Of a stretch of DNA of 59,225 nucleotides, positions 36,346 through 45,385 are shown piece after piece (the stretch's first letter is position 1; every line of letters starts with the position of its first letter). The notes below the pieces were generated by a model. It saw only the letters and a list, made by a program, of their open reading frames with translations, ran no database searches and had not been told where the DNA came from. The position numbers and the translations under genes are program-made. The stretch lies in contig ONAB01000019.1 of the NCBI GenBank assembly GCA_900315705.1, forward strand, positions 1 through 59,225, given 5' to 3'. Origin of the DNA: an uncultured Bacteroidales bacterium. GTDB taxonomy: Bacteria > Bacteroidota > Bacteroidia > Bacteroidales > WCHB1-69.

Positions 36346-37616
36346 CCCTTGCCCTCCCGCAATGCTTCAATAGGTCTGACTTTGGCGGCCTTCGTGGCAG
36401 GTGAGAGGCCCGCGATGGTACCGGCGACGATCAGGACAATGGTGGCTTCAATGGCCACGCCCCACCCCACGCGGGGGTTGTCAAGCAGCTTGACAGACTC
36501 GCCGAAGATGTCCATAGAGGTGCTGCCGATGGTGGCGTTCATCACCTCGCAAGCCCCCAGGCCGAGCAACATACCGAAAATGCCGAACAGCGCCGTTATG
36601 GTGATACTTTCCGCCAAGATCAGCTTGGTGATGTCCTTGGGCTTGGCCCCGATGGCCTTGCGGATGCCGAACTCGTGGGTGCGCTCCTTGACGGTGATGA
36701 GCATAATGTTGGAAACGCCGACAATGCCGCCCAGGAGCGTGAAGATGCCGACCACCCAAAGCGCTTTGGTCAGAATGTCGGTGCCCCGGTTCATCTGCAT
36801 ATTCTGCGTGAATCGGTTCCAGACATAGAGTGCGCCCTCGTCGTCAGGGGCGGCACGGTGCGCCCGGTTCAAGACCGCCCGCACACGCTTTTCAAAGGCC
36901 TCGTTCTCCTTCTGGGTGCGAAGGCCGTGGAAGGTAAACGTGATCTTGTTCACGAGGTCATCGTAGGCGAATATCAGTTTGTAGGTTGAAAAGGGCACGT
37001 GGATGCGCGTGTCACGCCACTGCCGGTCGCTGCGGCGCACGCCCACCACCGTGAACACTTGGTCATCCACGGTGATGGCCCGCCCCAATATGGCTTTATA
37101 GTTGTCGCGCCCGCCCATCAAGTCCTCGGCCTGCACATCAGAGATGACGGCCACCTTGCGACGTTCGTTGAGGTCGTTCTCGTTGATGTAGCGTCCCGCC
37201 AAAATCTTCTCCCCATTCATATCCTTGTTGGCAGGATAAACACCATACAATGTCACTGTGTAAGTTCGTGTGCCTTCTATCAATTTATTGTTGCCATCGG
37301 CAACGGAAGCGGAGACCTCGTCGATATGATCAGAGAAGAGCGGGCCCTGAAGGATTTTGACATCCTGCTCGGTCAGCGGCACCCAGCGGCCCTGTTGCAA
37401 CCCGTCGTAGGGTTTGGTCGTCAAACCGCCGTACAGTTCCATAGTGTTGGTGGCGAAATCGTGCGATTGCTTCATAAAGGCGTTCATCAGGCCGTTGCCC
37501 GCCCCCAACAACAGGATAATGATGAAAATACCCCACGACACGGCCAATCCCGTCAGGATGGTGCGCAGCTTGTTACGGCGTACGGAAGACCATATTTCGG
37601 TGAAAAGATCGTGCAT
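36342..37616 (-). CDS. MacB-like ABC transporter permease (first)
   Basis: The 424-residue protein has the same layout as its neighbour: N-terminal helix (LRTILTGLAVSWGIFIIILLLG), a MacB_PCD domain and three C-terminal helices with the FtsX motif ITVKERTHEFGIRKAIGAKPKDI. It overlaps the second permease by 4 bases and follows the ATPase by 27 bases. Sequence similarity between the two permeases suggests an old duplication. Confidence 0.95.
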   Translation of the reverse strand: MHDLFTEIWSSVRRNKLRTILTGLAVSWGIFIIILLLGAGNGLMNAFMKQSHDFATNTMELYGGLTTKPYDGLQQGRWVPLTEQDVKILQGPLFSDHIDEVSASVADGNNKLIEGTRTYTVTLYGVYPANKDMNGEKILAGRYINENDLNERRKVAVISDVQAEDLMGGRDNYKAILGRAITVDDQVFTVVGVRRSDRQWRDTRIHVPFSTYKLIFAYDDLVNKITFTFHGLRTQKENEAFEKRVRAVLNRAHRAAPDDEGALYVWNRFTQNMQMNRGTDILTKALWVVGIFTLLGGIVGVSNIMLITVKERTHEFGIRKAIGAKPKDITKLILAESITITALFGIFGMLLGLGACEVMNATIGSTSMDIFGESVKLLDNPRVGWGVAIEATIVLIVAGTIAGLSPATKAAKVRPIEALREGKG

Positions 37617-37643
37617 AGAGAGTATTTGTCGTCGAATAGTATG

Positions 37644-38363
37644 TTATTTGATGTTGTTTTTATCGAATGTTGAGGCGTGGTGTTGGCTGTTGAGTTCGAT
37701 TTCGCCGATGAGGCCGTCCTTGATATGGACGATCTTGTTGGCGCAGTTGGCCACGCCGCTCTCATGGGTGACTACGATGATGGTGACTTTCTCTTCGCGG
37801 TTGAGTTGGCCGAGAAGGTCCATCACCTCAACGGAGGTCTTGGAGTCGAGGGCGCCGGTGGGCTCGTCGGCGAGGATGATGCGCGGGTGGGTGATGAGCG
37901 CCCGCGCGATGGCGACACGCTGCTTCTGGCCACCCGACATCTCGTTGGGGTAATGCTTCGCCCAGTTGGCCAGCCCGAGCTTGTCGAGCAACTGCATAGC
38001 CGCCTCGCGACGCTTTGTGCGCGACACACCCTGATAGAACAGCGGCAGTTCCACGTTCTCCACCGCCGTCTTGAAGGGTATCAGGTTAAATGACTGAAAG
38101 ACAAACCCAATAGTCCGGTTGCGGTAGTCCGCCGCCTCACGCTCCTTCAGTCCCTTGATGAGGTGACCGTCAAGATGGTACTCACCCTCATCATAGTTGT
38201 CGAGAATGCCCAAAATGTTGAGCAACGTGGACTTCCCCGACCCGGAAGAGCCCATAATCGACACAAACTCGCCATTGTCAATGCTGAGGTCAATGCCCTT
38301 CAGCACGTGCAACGGCTGCCCGTTGTCGTATGTTTTGTGAATGCCTTTCAGTTCGATTAACAT
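37644..38363 (-). CDS. LolD/MacB-type ABC ATPase
   Basis: The 239-residue protein has Walker A GSSGSGKST (38-46), Q-loop FVFQSFNL, signature MSGGQKQR (about 144-151), Walker B ILADEPTGALD and an H-loop (VVTHESG). It belongs to the MacB/LolD/FtsE group and energises the two permeases encoded directly downstream. It starts 1 base after the stop of a small secreted protein gene. Confidence 0.96.
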   Translation of the reverse strand: MLIELKGIHKTYDNGQPLHVLKGIDLSIDNGEFVSIMGSSGSGKSTLLNILGILDNYDEGEYHLDGHLIKGLKEREAADYRNRTIGFVFQSFNLIPFKTAVENVELPLFYQGVSRTKRREAAMQLLDKLGLANWAKHYPNEMSGGQKQRVAIARALITHPRIILADEPTGALDSKTSVEVMDLLGQLNREEKVTIIVVTHESGVANCANKIVHIKDGLIGEIELNSQHHASTFDKNNIK

Positions 38364-38364
38364 A

Positions 38365-38817
38365 TTATCTCAGCATCTTAACTTTGTTCAACACTCTGTA
38401 AACGTAATCCATCAAGCTGACGTCGTCGTTGTGCTGCATCACAACCGTGGGGGGAAGATATACCGTGGTGACCACTTTGCAGTTATGCTCGTTGTAGCGG
38501 CCCTGGCTCATAAACACCCGCAGCCTCGGGGTGGAGTTCGCCTCGTTGACGGCTTCCGCCAGCACATACCCGGCCCGCGCCTTGGCATCCTCCACCGTCT
38601 TCCCGTAACCAGTCACCTTGACCTCACAACGAATCTGCTGGTCGGAACTCCCCTTTATCACCACCTTGCCCACGCCGTTCAACTGGAACTCGTTGTTCAC
38701 ATTACGGAAGTTATAGCTTAAAGTCTTCTCATACTTCACGCGGGAATCCTGCTGGGCACTCGCCCCCGACACCGCCAGTATGAGCACCAGAATGATGATA
38801 GCTGTGATTTTTTTCAT
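38365..38817 (-). CDS. Small secreted protein of unknown function
   Basis: The 150-residue product has a signal peptide (1-21, ending ASAQ) and a beta-rich body (NFRNVNNEFQLNGVGKVVIKG, EVKVTGYGKTVEDAKARAG, CKVVTTVYLP). It resembles the beginning of DUF4097/GIN-type adhesin-like proteins in pattern but is too short for a full beta-helix. It is placed one base before the ABC ATPase gene and 17 bases after the subtilase gene. It may be a periplasmic partner or substrate of the exporter; I assign no function. Confidence 0.72.
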   Translation of the reverse strand: MKKITAIIILVLILAVSGASAQQDSRVKYEKTLSYNFRNVNNEFQLNGVGKVVIKGSSDQQIRCEVKVTGYGKTVEDAKARAGYVLAEAVNEANSTPRLRVFMSQGRYNEHNCKVVTTVYLPPTVVMQHNDDVSLMDYVYRVLNKVKMLR

Positions 38818-38834
38818 CTTTTCATCATTTTAGG

Positions 38835-41135
38835 TTAGAAAATCTGAATACCCACCTCCCATTTGGGCAGGTCCACGCCGTTTTTGAGAATCGGGGTGAT
38901 ACGATACTGACCGTAAAGAGCACAGTACTTGGTGAATCCGATGCGCAAACGCACGCCGCAATCCAGCTTGTTCAATCCTTCGCGGAAATAGTGCCGCTCC
39001 ACAAAGGTGTGTCTCTGATCGCCCACCACAGTCTTGTTCTTCAGACGGCTGCCCGTGATCCAGTCGCCAAACACACCCGTTTCCAAATAGAGCTTGCTGG
39101 ATGAGACATTGGCCAAAATGAAACGTTGATATATCTCCAGGTCGAACTGCGAAGTCTTGAGGTTGTGCTTTTTGATGTACACATCCATATCCGAATTGGT
39201 GGGACTGGGACCCAACGGGAGAGCCGGGGTTCCGTACTTGGGGTCGGTGTTGTCCTGCAACGCATACCAGGAGGAGCCGAAACCGATTCTGAATCCCAAC
39301 CCATATACTTTGGCCAGCTGCCAGTTGTTGACATAGCTGAACGAGAACGAGCGCGACACCCTTTGTGCCTGGTGGATGTTGCCCGTAGGCGTCCACATAG
39401 AGGGAACCATAAAGGAGGCGTTGAGCACCAAGTTGCCGGAATATTTCTTTTTCTTTTGGGTGTAAATGGTGTTGGAGGGTTTCTTGTTCGCAGAGCCGCA
39501 GCCGAAATCGTACTTCACATCCGGCACGTTGGCCATCACAACGGAATCGGCAGCCGCAACCTTGTCCTTGCCCACCACATATTTCGCATACTGGTCGTTA
39601 TACCAGATGTTTACCGTCTGGCCATTCTCCAAATCGCTTTTGTTGATGCGGAACGAGGATTTGGAGGTGACAATCTTATCCGTGAGGAACTTCTTGACAA
39701 AATAATCGTTTATGCTACCGTCACCGTTCTGGTAATTGTAGAAGACCTTCAGATTCTCGTAAGGGTTCACGGGCACAATGTAGAGATAATTCTCGTCCTC
39801 CATCAGGTCGAAGGAGTGCTTGGCCGCCTTGGGGCCGTCGGTGAAATAGCCGGCTTGGGGCACGCCATAGCCGAAGGCATAGTCATAGTAGGGGTAGTGG
39901 TTGGCCGACTTCTCGATCTCCTCCAGCAGCTGCGTGGCGGTCCACTCGGGGTGCATCTGCTTCACGCAGGCGGCGAAGCCCGACGTCATCGGGGTGGCGA
40001 AGGAGGTGCCCTGCGCGTAGGTGAAGTTGCCCTTGCCGGAGGCCACCATATCGTTGCCGCAAGCCACCACATTGGGTTTGCGACGGCCGTCGGCGGTGGG
40101 GCCGAACGAGCTGTAGGACTCCATCGTCTCCAAGGAGCGCACCGCACCCACAGAGAGCACGCCATCCACATCTGCCGGCGTGACCATCATCTTCCAATCG
40201 CCGTCGCTGCCCTCGTTGCCCATTGCGGTGCAGACGAGGATGCCCTTGGAGGCAGCCATACTGGCGCCCTTGGCCACGATGGAGGTCTTGCCGTCCATAT
40301 CCTTGAGGCTGTGCAGGTCGATGCCATAGCCGAGCGAGCTGCTCACGATGTGGGCGCCGTTCTGGTCGGCCCACTCCAGGGCCTGCACCCACCAGACTTC
40401 CTCTTTTTTCTTCTCGGCCTCCACTTCAGTGCGGGCCAGCAGGAACTCCGCACCCGGGGCCAGACCCAGCATCGTGGTGTCGTTCATAATGCCGGCAATG
40501 CAGCTCAGCACCATACGGCCGTGCGAGTTGAATCCATACACATTCTCTTTTTTGTTGGCGAAGTTCCAGGTTTTCACAATCTGGTGGTTGTCGCGCAGAT
40601 GCTTGAAGGCGGGATGCGTGTCCACCTCGGGGAAGCCGCCGTCAAAGACCGCAATGCGCACACCCTTGCCGTTGATGTTGCGAGCCTGGAACTTCTCGCC
40701 CTGCATCAAAGAGACCTGGTTGAGGGTGGCGTCCATAGCGGCAACGCTGTACTCGTCATCCTGCTGCGGGACCTCCGCCAGGGCGGCCTCCGTGGCGATG
40801 AGTTGCACACCCGCCACAAAAGGCAATTGCTTCACCGCATCGATCTGGGCCTCGGAAGCCATCACCGCCTGGGCGTTCAGCCATCGCGACTCGCCCACAT
40901 TCTCCTGCGTCAGGGCGTTCACAGCGTCCATATACTGCCCATTGACCGGATAGTTGCTGATATCGTAAAGGTTTGCATTGTTCAGCTGGTAACGCTCAAT
41001 GGCCTTGGCGTCAAAATATTGGTAGGGATCAAACGTGGTGTTGTTCTTGTCAGTGAAAAACACCCAATAGCAATTCTGGGCGAAAAGGGTCGTCCCAAAA
41101 GCTATACAAAAAATGATTGTTATCAGTTTTTTCAT
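38835..41135 (-). CDS. Subtilase (S8) with C-terminal outer-membrane beta-barrel
   Basis: The 766-residue protein has a signal peptide (1-20), a propeptide-like region (about 21-150) and an S8 protease domain with D165 (VRIAVFDGG), H205 (GFNSHGRM), N307 (AMGNEGS) and S378 (QGTSFATP). A spacer (440-560) is followed by a region of about 200 residues with alternating hydrophobic strands (GNLVLNASFMVP, VSRSFSFSYVNN, GLGFRIGFGSSWYAL, FDLEIYQRF) ending in Phe (KWEVGIQIF), which looks like an eight-stranded outer-membrane barrel. No T9SS sorting domain is present. It follows SppA by 21 bases. Confidence 0.87.
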   Translation of the reverse strand: MKKLITIIFCIAFGTTLFAQNCYWVFFTDKNNTTFDPYQYFDAKAIERYQLNNANLYDISNYPVNGQYMDAVNALTQENVGESRWLNAQAVMASEAQIDAVKQLPFVAGVQLIATEAALAEVPQQDDEYSVAAMDATLNQVSLMQGEKFQARNINGKGVRIAVFDGGFPEVDTHPAFKHLRDNHQIVKTWNFANKKENVYGFNSHGRMVLSCIAGIMNDTTMLGLAPGAEFLLARTEVEAEKKKEEVWWVQALEWADQNGAHIVSSSLGYGIDLHSLKDMDGKTSIVAKGASMAASKGILVCTAMGNEGSDGDWKMMVTPADVDGVLSVGAVRSLETMESYSSFGPTADGRRKPNVVACGNDMVASGKGNFTYAQGTSFATPMTSGFAACVKQMHPEWTATQLLEEIEKSANHYPYYDYAFGYGVPQAGYFTDGPKAAKHSFDLMEDENYLYIVPVNPYENLKVFYNYQNGDGSINDYFVKKFLTDKIVTSKSSFRINKSDLENGQTVNIWYNDQYAKYVVGKDKVAAADSVVMANVPDVKYDFGCGSANKKPSNTIYTQKKKKYSGNLVLNASFMVPSMWTPTGNIHQAQRVSRSFSFSYVNNWQLAKVYGLGFRIGFGSSWYALQDNTDPKYGTPALPLGPSPTNSDMDVYIKKHNLKTSQFDLEIYQRFILANVSSSKLYLETGVFGDWITGSRLKNKTVVGDQRHTFVERHYFREGLNKLDCGVRLRIGFTKYCALYGQYRITPILKNGVDLPKWEVGIQIF

Positions 41136-41156
41136 AACCTTCTCTTTTTAAAACTA

Positions 41157-42968
41157 TTATTGAATGCTGATATCCATAGGCATACGGGCCTGAACGCCGT
41201 TGCATTCCATCACATTCTGGAAGCCTTCGTACATATAATACAGGTCTCCGAACTTGGCACGCAGCATCATCTCGGTCTCCTCTTCCTTGTTGAAGAGTTT
41301 CTCGAAGAAGGACTTCTGTTGCGGGTAATAGATAACATTTTCCTGCGGTACCGGCACCTTGGCCAACTCACCGGCCTTGTTGATGGCATCCGACAGGGAG
41401 CCGAGCTCGTCCACCAGACCGATGGCGAGGGCGTCCTTGCCAGCCCACACACGGCCCTGGCCGATGCTGTCCACAGAGGCCACCGTCATCTTGCGACCGT
41501 CGGCCACGCGCTTGGTGAAGAGGGCGTAGGTCTGCTCCACATTCTGCTGCATTACCTCAATCTCGGTGGCATCCATTGCACCGTAACCCGAGAGGAAAGT
41601 GGAGTGTTCGTTGGACTTCACACCGTCGATGGTGATACCCAGCTTGTTCTTCAGGGCCTTCTGGATGGAGGGAATCATCCCGAACACGCCGATGGAACCC
41701 GTGAGGGTATTGGGCTGCGCGAAGATGTAATCGGAATTGCAGGAGATGTAGTAACCACCCGAGGCGGCGTAGTCGCCCATAGAGGTGACCACCTTCTTGC
41801 CAGCCTTCTTGGCCAGTTCAATCTCGCGCCAAATCACTTCGGATGCCAAAGCACTGCCACCAGGCGAGTTGACTCTCAGCACGATGGCCTTCACATCCTT
41901 GTTCTGGTAAGCCTTGCGGAACTCCTTGACGAAACTGTCGGAGAAGATGCCCTGGTCGTTGTCGCCCTTGCCGTCGCGAATCTCACCCACGGCATACACC
42001 ACAGCGATTTTATCGCCAGTTTTGGCGATCTTGTGGATGGACTTGGCGTAGCTCCTGAGGGAAACCACATTCATCTTGGCGTCTTCGCCCACACCCATCT
42101 TCGATTTCAGCATCTTTTCCATATCGCTGGCGTAGGCCAGTTTGTCCACGAGTTTCATCTGCAGGGCGGAGTCAGGATTGAAGCAGGAGAGGTTATCTAC
42201 AATCTGGTTGAGACGGTCCACGGAGATGCCGCGGGCGGCTGCGATGTCATTGGCCGTGCACTCCCACAGCGTGTTGACCAGGACGGTCATCTGCTTGGTG
42301 TTGGCCTCGCTCATCTTGTCGAGGATATAGGGCTCCACGGCGCTCTTGAACTGGCCGTGGCGGATCACTTGCACATCTACATCCAGCTTGTCCAGCAATC
42401 CCTTATAGAACATAATCTGGAAGGCATAGCCCTTGAGCATCAGGTTGCCAGTAGGGTTCATCACCACCTTGTCGGCGACGGAGGCCAGATAGTAGCCGCT
42501 CTGGGAATAGGCGTCGCTGTAAGCGTAGATGAACTTTTTGTACTCCTTGAACTGGAGCAGGGCGTCGTGAATCTCCTTCAGGGTGGCGGGCGATGCGGCC
42601 ACGTTGGAGAGGTTCAGGTAGATGCCCTTGATCTTCGGATCGCCGCCGGCCTCCTTGATGGCAGCCAGAATATCGTTCAACCCCATCGGGGTTTCATAGC
42701 CGGCAAAATCGTCGAACGGTGTGGACACGGAGCGCTCGCTGACGGCCTGCGCCAAGTCGATTTTCAGCAAACTGTTGTCCTTCACCTGAACCGTGTCGGT
42801 CGAGGACTTGGAGAGGGTGGCAATCATCCCTATCATCATAAAGAGATAGAGAAACGACACCAGTATGGTGGAGAGGAAGAATCCCAGCATTGAGCCGAAG
42901 ACGACACGCCAGAATTTGCGGGCCCGGGTTTCGGGCTTTTTGTTTTTTTGTTCGTTTAATTCATTCAT
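41157..42968 (-). CDS. sppA: Signal peptide peptidase SppA, long form
   Basis: The 603-residue S49 peptidase has an N-terminal membrane helix (about 23-45) and two protease repeats, as in the E. coli 67 kDa enzyme. The first repeat carries YSQSGYYLASVADKVVMNP with the general-base Lys near 166. The second carries GDYAASGGYYISC with the nucleophile Ser near 403. It degrades signal peptides left in the membrane. It starts 4 bases after the GntR stop, so it is likely co-transcribed with the ABC/GntR unit. Confidence 0.96.
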   Translation of the reverse strand: MNELNEQKNKKPETRARKFWRVVFGSMLGFFLSTILVSFLYLFMMIGMIATLSKSSTDTVQVKDNSLLKIDLAQAVSERSVSTPFDDFAGYETPMGLNDILAAIKEAGGDPKIKGIYLNLSNVAASPATLKEIHDALLQFKEYKKFIYAYSDAYSQSGYYLASVADKVVMNPTGNLMLKGYAFQIMFYKGLLDKLDVDVQVIRHGQFKSAVEPYILDKMSEANTKQMTVLVNTLWECTANDIAAARGISVDRLNQIVDNLSCFNPDSALQMKLVDKLAYASDMEKMLKSKMGVGEDAKMNVVSLRSYAKSIHKIAKTGDKIAVVYAVGEIRDGKGDNDQGIFSDSFVKEFRKAYQNKDVKAIVLRVNSPGGSALASEVIWREIELAKKAGKKVVTSMGDYAASGGYYISCNSDYIFAQPNTLTGSIGVFGMIPSIQKALKNKLGITIDGVKSNEHSTFLSGYGAMDATEIEVMQQNVEQTYALFTKRVADGRKMTVASVDSIGQGRVWAGKDALAIGLVDELGSLSDAINKAGELAKVPVPQENVIYYPQQKSFFEKLFNKEEETEMMLRAKFGDLYYMYEGFQNVMECNGVQARMPMDISIQ

Positions 42969-42972
42969 TGTT

Positions 42973-43329
42973 TTATGCTTTTAAAAGATTAATAATTTCA
43001 TTCACGTCGATGTCCAGCAATTTCACATTCTTGATGAAAACCGGCACCTCCTCCTCCATAAACTCACGCTTGCGGAGGAACTTGATTTTCTCCACGGCAT
43101 CATCGGTCACGAAAAAGCCGATGCCGCGCTTGTTGAGAAAGATCCCGTTGTTCTGCAGATAGTCGTAGGAACGCATCACCGTGTTGGGGTTCACCTCGAA
43201 CATCACGGCCAGCTCGCGCACCGACTTCGCCTTGTCGCCGGGCTTCCAAGCAGAGGTGAGAATCTGCTCAAAAACCCAATCGACAATCTGCATATAGATG
43301 GTCTGGGTGTTGTTGAAATCTATAGCCAT
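42973..43329 (-). CDS. GntR family regulator, YtrA type
   Basis: The 118-residue protein is a short GntR regulator: a winged helix (about 10-75; QTIYMQIVDWVFEQILTSAWKPGDKAKSVRELAVMFEVNPNTVMRSYDYL) plus a small tail, without a large effector domain. That is the YtrA layout, typically encoded with and repressing an ABC exporter. The neighbours here are exactly such an ABC ATPase, small protein and permease. A palindromic site overlapping the promoter of that unit (45177-45212) is its likely operator. Confidence 0.93.
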   Translation of the reverse strand: MAIDFNNTQTIYMQIVDWVFEQILTSAWKPGDKAKSVRELAVMFEVNPNTVMRSYDYLQNNGIFLNKRGIGFFVTDDAVEKIKFLRKREFMEEEVPVFIKNVKLLDIDVNEIINLLKA

Positions 43330-43330
43330 C

Positions 43331-44059
43331 TTAAGCCTCCGTTTCTCTTAAGCGAAGAAAACTCAACGCATAGAAATAGACAATCATCACACCCATCAAC
43401 ACATATAACAGAGTCTCCTCCACTTTTTCCGAAATATCTACCGAGTAGTCTAAACTCCACACATAGTCGTGGAATGCTGCGCCCTTCGGCACCAACATCA
43501 TCCCGTTCACCCAAAGGATCAAGGAAAACAACACGCTGAAAATCACACCTATCAGCAAACCGACACCAAAGGTGGAAAGCGTTGTCCGCTTGCGGAAATA
43601 GATGCTGCCGAAGAAAAAGACAGACAACAACATATAGATGAAAAGCACTCCGCTGGGATAGATATGGGGACCGTGATGAAAAGCCACATCAAAACCGCGC
43701 ATTATCCAATACAAATGGGCCAGACCATATCCCACGACACACGCAAGCACCACCACCGCCACCATATAGATGTTGGCCAACAACATATTGACCAGCAGCT
43801 TCTCGCCCGTGGAGGCGGGAATGGAGAGATAGTGAATCTTGGAAGAGGCACCGTGCAGGTTGCGGAACAGGCGCTCCGGATATATCATCAGCATAATGCT
43901 CGATATCGCCACCGGGATATTTGAATAGGTTCCGCCGGAGTTGGAAGTAAGCGTGCCAAACAAGACAATGGCGGCCAAAATGCCGAACTGGAACAAATCG
44001 GTTTTCCAGTTTTCAATAAAATAGGCATTAAAGAGATTTTTTATATTCTTGATATTCAT
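43331..44059 (-). CDS. ABC-2-like membrane permease
   Basis: The 242-residue protein has about six hydrophobic segments (near 26-44, 49-64, 92-115, 133-152, 160-182 and 215-236) and no known motif. The position between an ABC ATPase and a YtrA-type regulator indicates a permease of the ATPase. It starts 17 bases after the small membrane protein and ends 1 base before the regulator start. The substrate is unknown; related YtrA-controlled exporters respond to cell-envelope stress. Confidence 0.78.
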   Translation of the reverse strand: MNIKNIKNLFNAYFIENWKTDLFQFGILAAIVLFGTLTSNSGGTYSNIPVAISSIMLMIYPERLFRNLHGASSKIHYLSIPASTGEKLLVNMLLANIYMVAVVVLACVVGYGLAHLYWIMRGFDVAFHHGPHIYPSGVLFIYMLLSVFFFGSIYFRKRTTLSTFGVGLLIGVIFSVLFSLILWVNGMMLVPKGAAFHDYVWSLDYSVDISEKVEETLLYVLMGVMIVYFYALSFLRLRETEA

Positions 44060-44076
44060 AATAGCAGATTTTGAGG

Positions 44077-44298
44077 TTATTGTTCATTTTCATTTTCCGT
44101 TTCCTTATCCATCACCACCACACTGTCGGAATAAATAATGATTTTCTCCGCATTTTTATGCGTCTCTATTATCTCTTTCTTGGTCTTGATTTCACCGTTG
44201 TGGTAAGCTTTTCTGATTTCCACCGAACCGACAACCATTATAATGAGTGCTATCAGGATCAGGGTGGCGACTAAAATCTTATTCGTATATTTTTTCAT
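44077..44298 (-). CDS. Small single-pass membrane protein
   Basis: The 73-residue protein has one membrane helix (about 8-25) and a charged periplasmic-like tail (IRKAYHNGEIKTKKEIIETHKNAEKIIIYSDSVVVMDKE). It sits between the ABC ATPase and the permease with gaps of 8 and 17 bases, which supports translation. Function is unknown; it may be a subunit of the exporter. Confidence 0.72.
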   Translation of the reverse strand: MKKYTNKILVATLILIALIIMVVGSVEIRKAYHNGEIKTKKEIIETHKNAEKIIIYSDSVVVMDKETENENEQ

Positions 44299-44306
44299 AA
44301 TGTCTA

Positions 44307-45143
44307 TTATTTAAAAAGGTTAGCAATCTCGTTCTTTTTCATCATCGCGGCGTTGAAGAGCAACTCCAGGTCTAAGTTGGAATCCAAGCCGTTCACATTC
44401 TCCTTCACCTGGTAGTTGCCGCGCGGAGTCTCCTCGGTGTAGAAAACCGTGCCTTCCGTGGTTCTGCTGTCATCCACATCGAAAAGCAGCTTTTGGGTGA
44501 TCTCGTAGGTGGAGGCGTTGAGCAGCATATGGCCGTTGTCGAGGATGGCCACCATATCGATGAGGCTGTGCAGGTCGCGCACCTGGTGTGTGGAGATGAG
44601 CACCAGACGGGAGTCATCGGCAGCGGAGGCCATCAGCTTGCGGAAGGTGCTCTTGGAGGGGATGTCAAGGCCGTTGGTGGGCTCGTCCATAATGAGGATC
44701 TGCGTGTTGGTGGCCAATGCGAAGGCAATCAGCGCTTTCTTCTTCTGGCCGTGCGAAAGCTTGTCCAGATAGTTGGGCGCCCCCGCAAGCTCGAATTCCG
44801 ACAGATAGTACTCGAACTGCTCGTGGCTGAAGTTGGGATAGAAGGGAGCGTAGGCCGCTTCGAACTGCGCTATTTTGAGGTGCGGCACGTACATCTCCTC
44901 CTGGAGGAAATAGAGGTTCTGGAGCGCGTCGGCCTTGCGCAGGGAGGCGTTCTCGCTCAAGATGGTGGCATTGCCCGCATTGGGGAAGAGCAACCCCGTC
45001 ATAATCTTCAATAAAGTGGTCTTGCCGGCACCGTTCTTGCCCAAAAGGCCGTAGATGTGCCCCGGCTCCATCGTGAGGGTCACGTCATCGAAAAGGCGCT
45101 TGCTCTTGACGTAGCCGAACTGGATATTTTCCAAACGTATCAT
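44307..45143 (-). CDS. ABC transporter ATPase (YtrB-like)
   Basis: The 278-residue protein has Walker A GKNGAGKTT (near 35-43), signature LSHGQKKK, Walker B ILIMDEPTNGLD and an H-loop STHQVRDL. The C-terminal 60 residues extend past the nucleotide-binding domain. It belongs to the group of ATPases for ABC-2 type exporters. It is the first gene of the run; its ATG is 55 bases downstream of the -7 box at 45199 and the operator lies between them. Confidence 0.94.
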   Translation of the reverse strand: MIRLENIQFGYVKSKRLFDDVTLTMEPGHIYGLLGKNGAGKTTLLKIMTGLLFPNAGNATILSENASLRKADALQNLYFLQEEMYVPHLKIAQFEAAYAPFYPNFSHEQFEYYLSEFELAGAPNYLDKLSHGQKKKALIAFALATNTQILIMDEPTNGLDIPSKSTFRKLMASAADDSRLVLISTHQVRDLHSLIDMVAILDNGHMLLNASTYEITQKLLFDVDDSRTTEGTVFYTEETPRGNYQVKENVNGLDSNLDLELLFNAAMMKKNEIANLFK

Positions 45144-45176
45144 AACAATAATATTTAGGTGTTTTACTTTGCTGGT

Positions 45177-45212
45177 GTATTAGTGAACTAATACGCTGCA
45201 AAACTAATACAC
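45177..45212. promoter_or_regulatory. GntR-type operator with three ACTAATAC half-sites
   Basis: GTATTAGT and ACTAATAC form a perfect palindrome with a 2-base centre (45177-45194). A third half-site (ACTAATACAC at 45203-45212) pairs with GTGTATTAGT (45175-45184). The array overlaps and follows the -7 box of the ABC/GntR unit, where a repressor would block transcription. Confidence 0.75.
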
Positions 45213-45228
45213 TTTTTTCATTTGTCAA
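45199..45228 (-). promoter_or_regulatory. Promoter of the ABC/GntR/SppA run
   Basis: On the minus strand TTG (45226-45228) and TAGTTTTG (45199-45206) are separated by 19 bases, the Bacteroidetes -33/-7 arrangement. Confidence 0.75.
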
Positions 45229-45229
45229 T

Positions 45230-45385
45230 AGGAAAATGAAAATTTTTTCTTATTGTATATCAACACATTACAGTAATTATAATTTTTTTCCAGAAAAAAA
45301 GTGGGTGATTTTTGGAGGAAAATTAGGGGGGAGGGGGAAAAAATCTAATATAAGAAATGAATTTCTAACACTCTCAACTTCAACT
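45230..45385. other. AT-rich spacer without a gene
   Basis: This spacer has poly-A and poly-T runs and a GGGGGGAGGGGG stretch (about 45328-45339). No gene is seen. Confidence 0.5.

Noticed and set aside
34171-36828. 885-codon ORF opposite the adaptor and permease genes
   Set aside because: Same reason: antisense to three well-supported exporter genes.
39126-42893. 1255-codon ORF opposite the subtilase and SppA genes
   Set aside because: It spans two genes and their gap on the opposite strand, and both minus-strand genes are unmistakable; the composition is that of a reverse-frame shadow.
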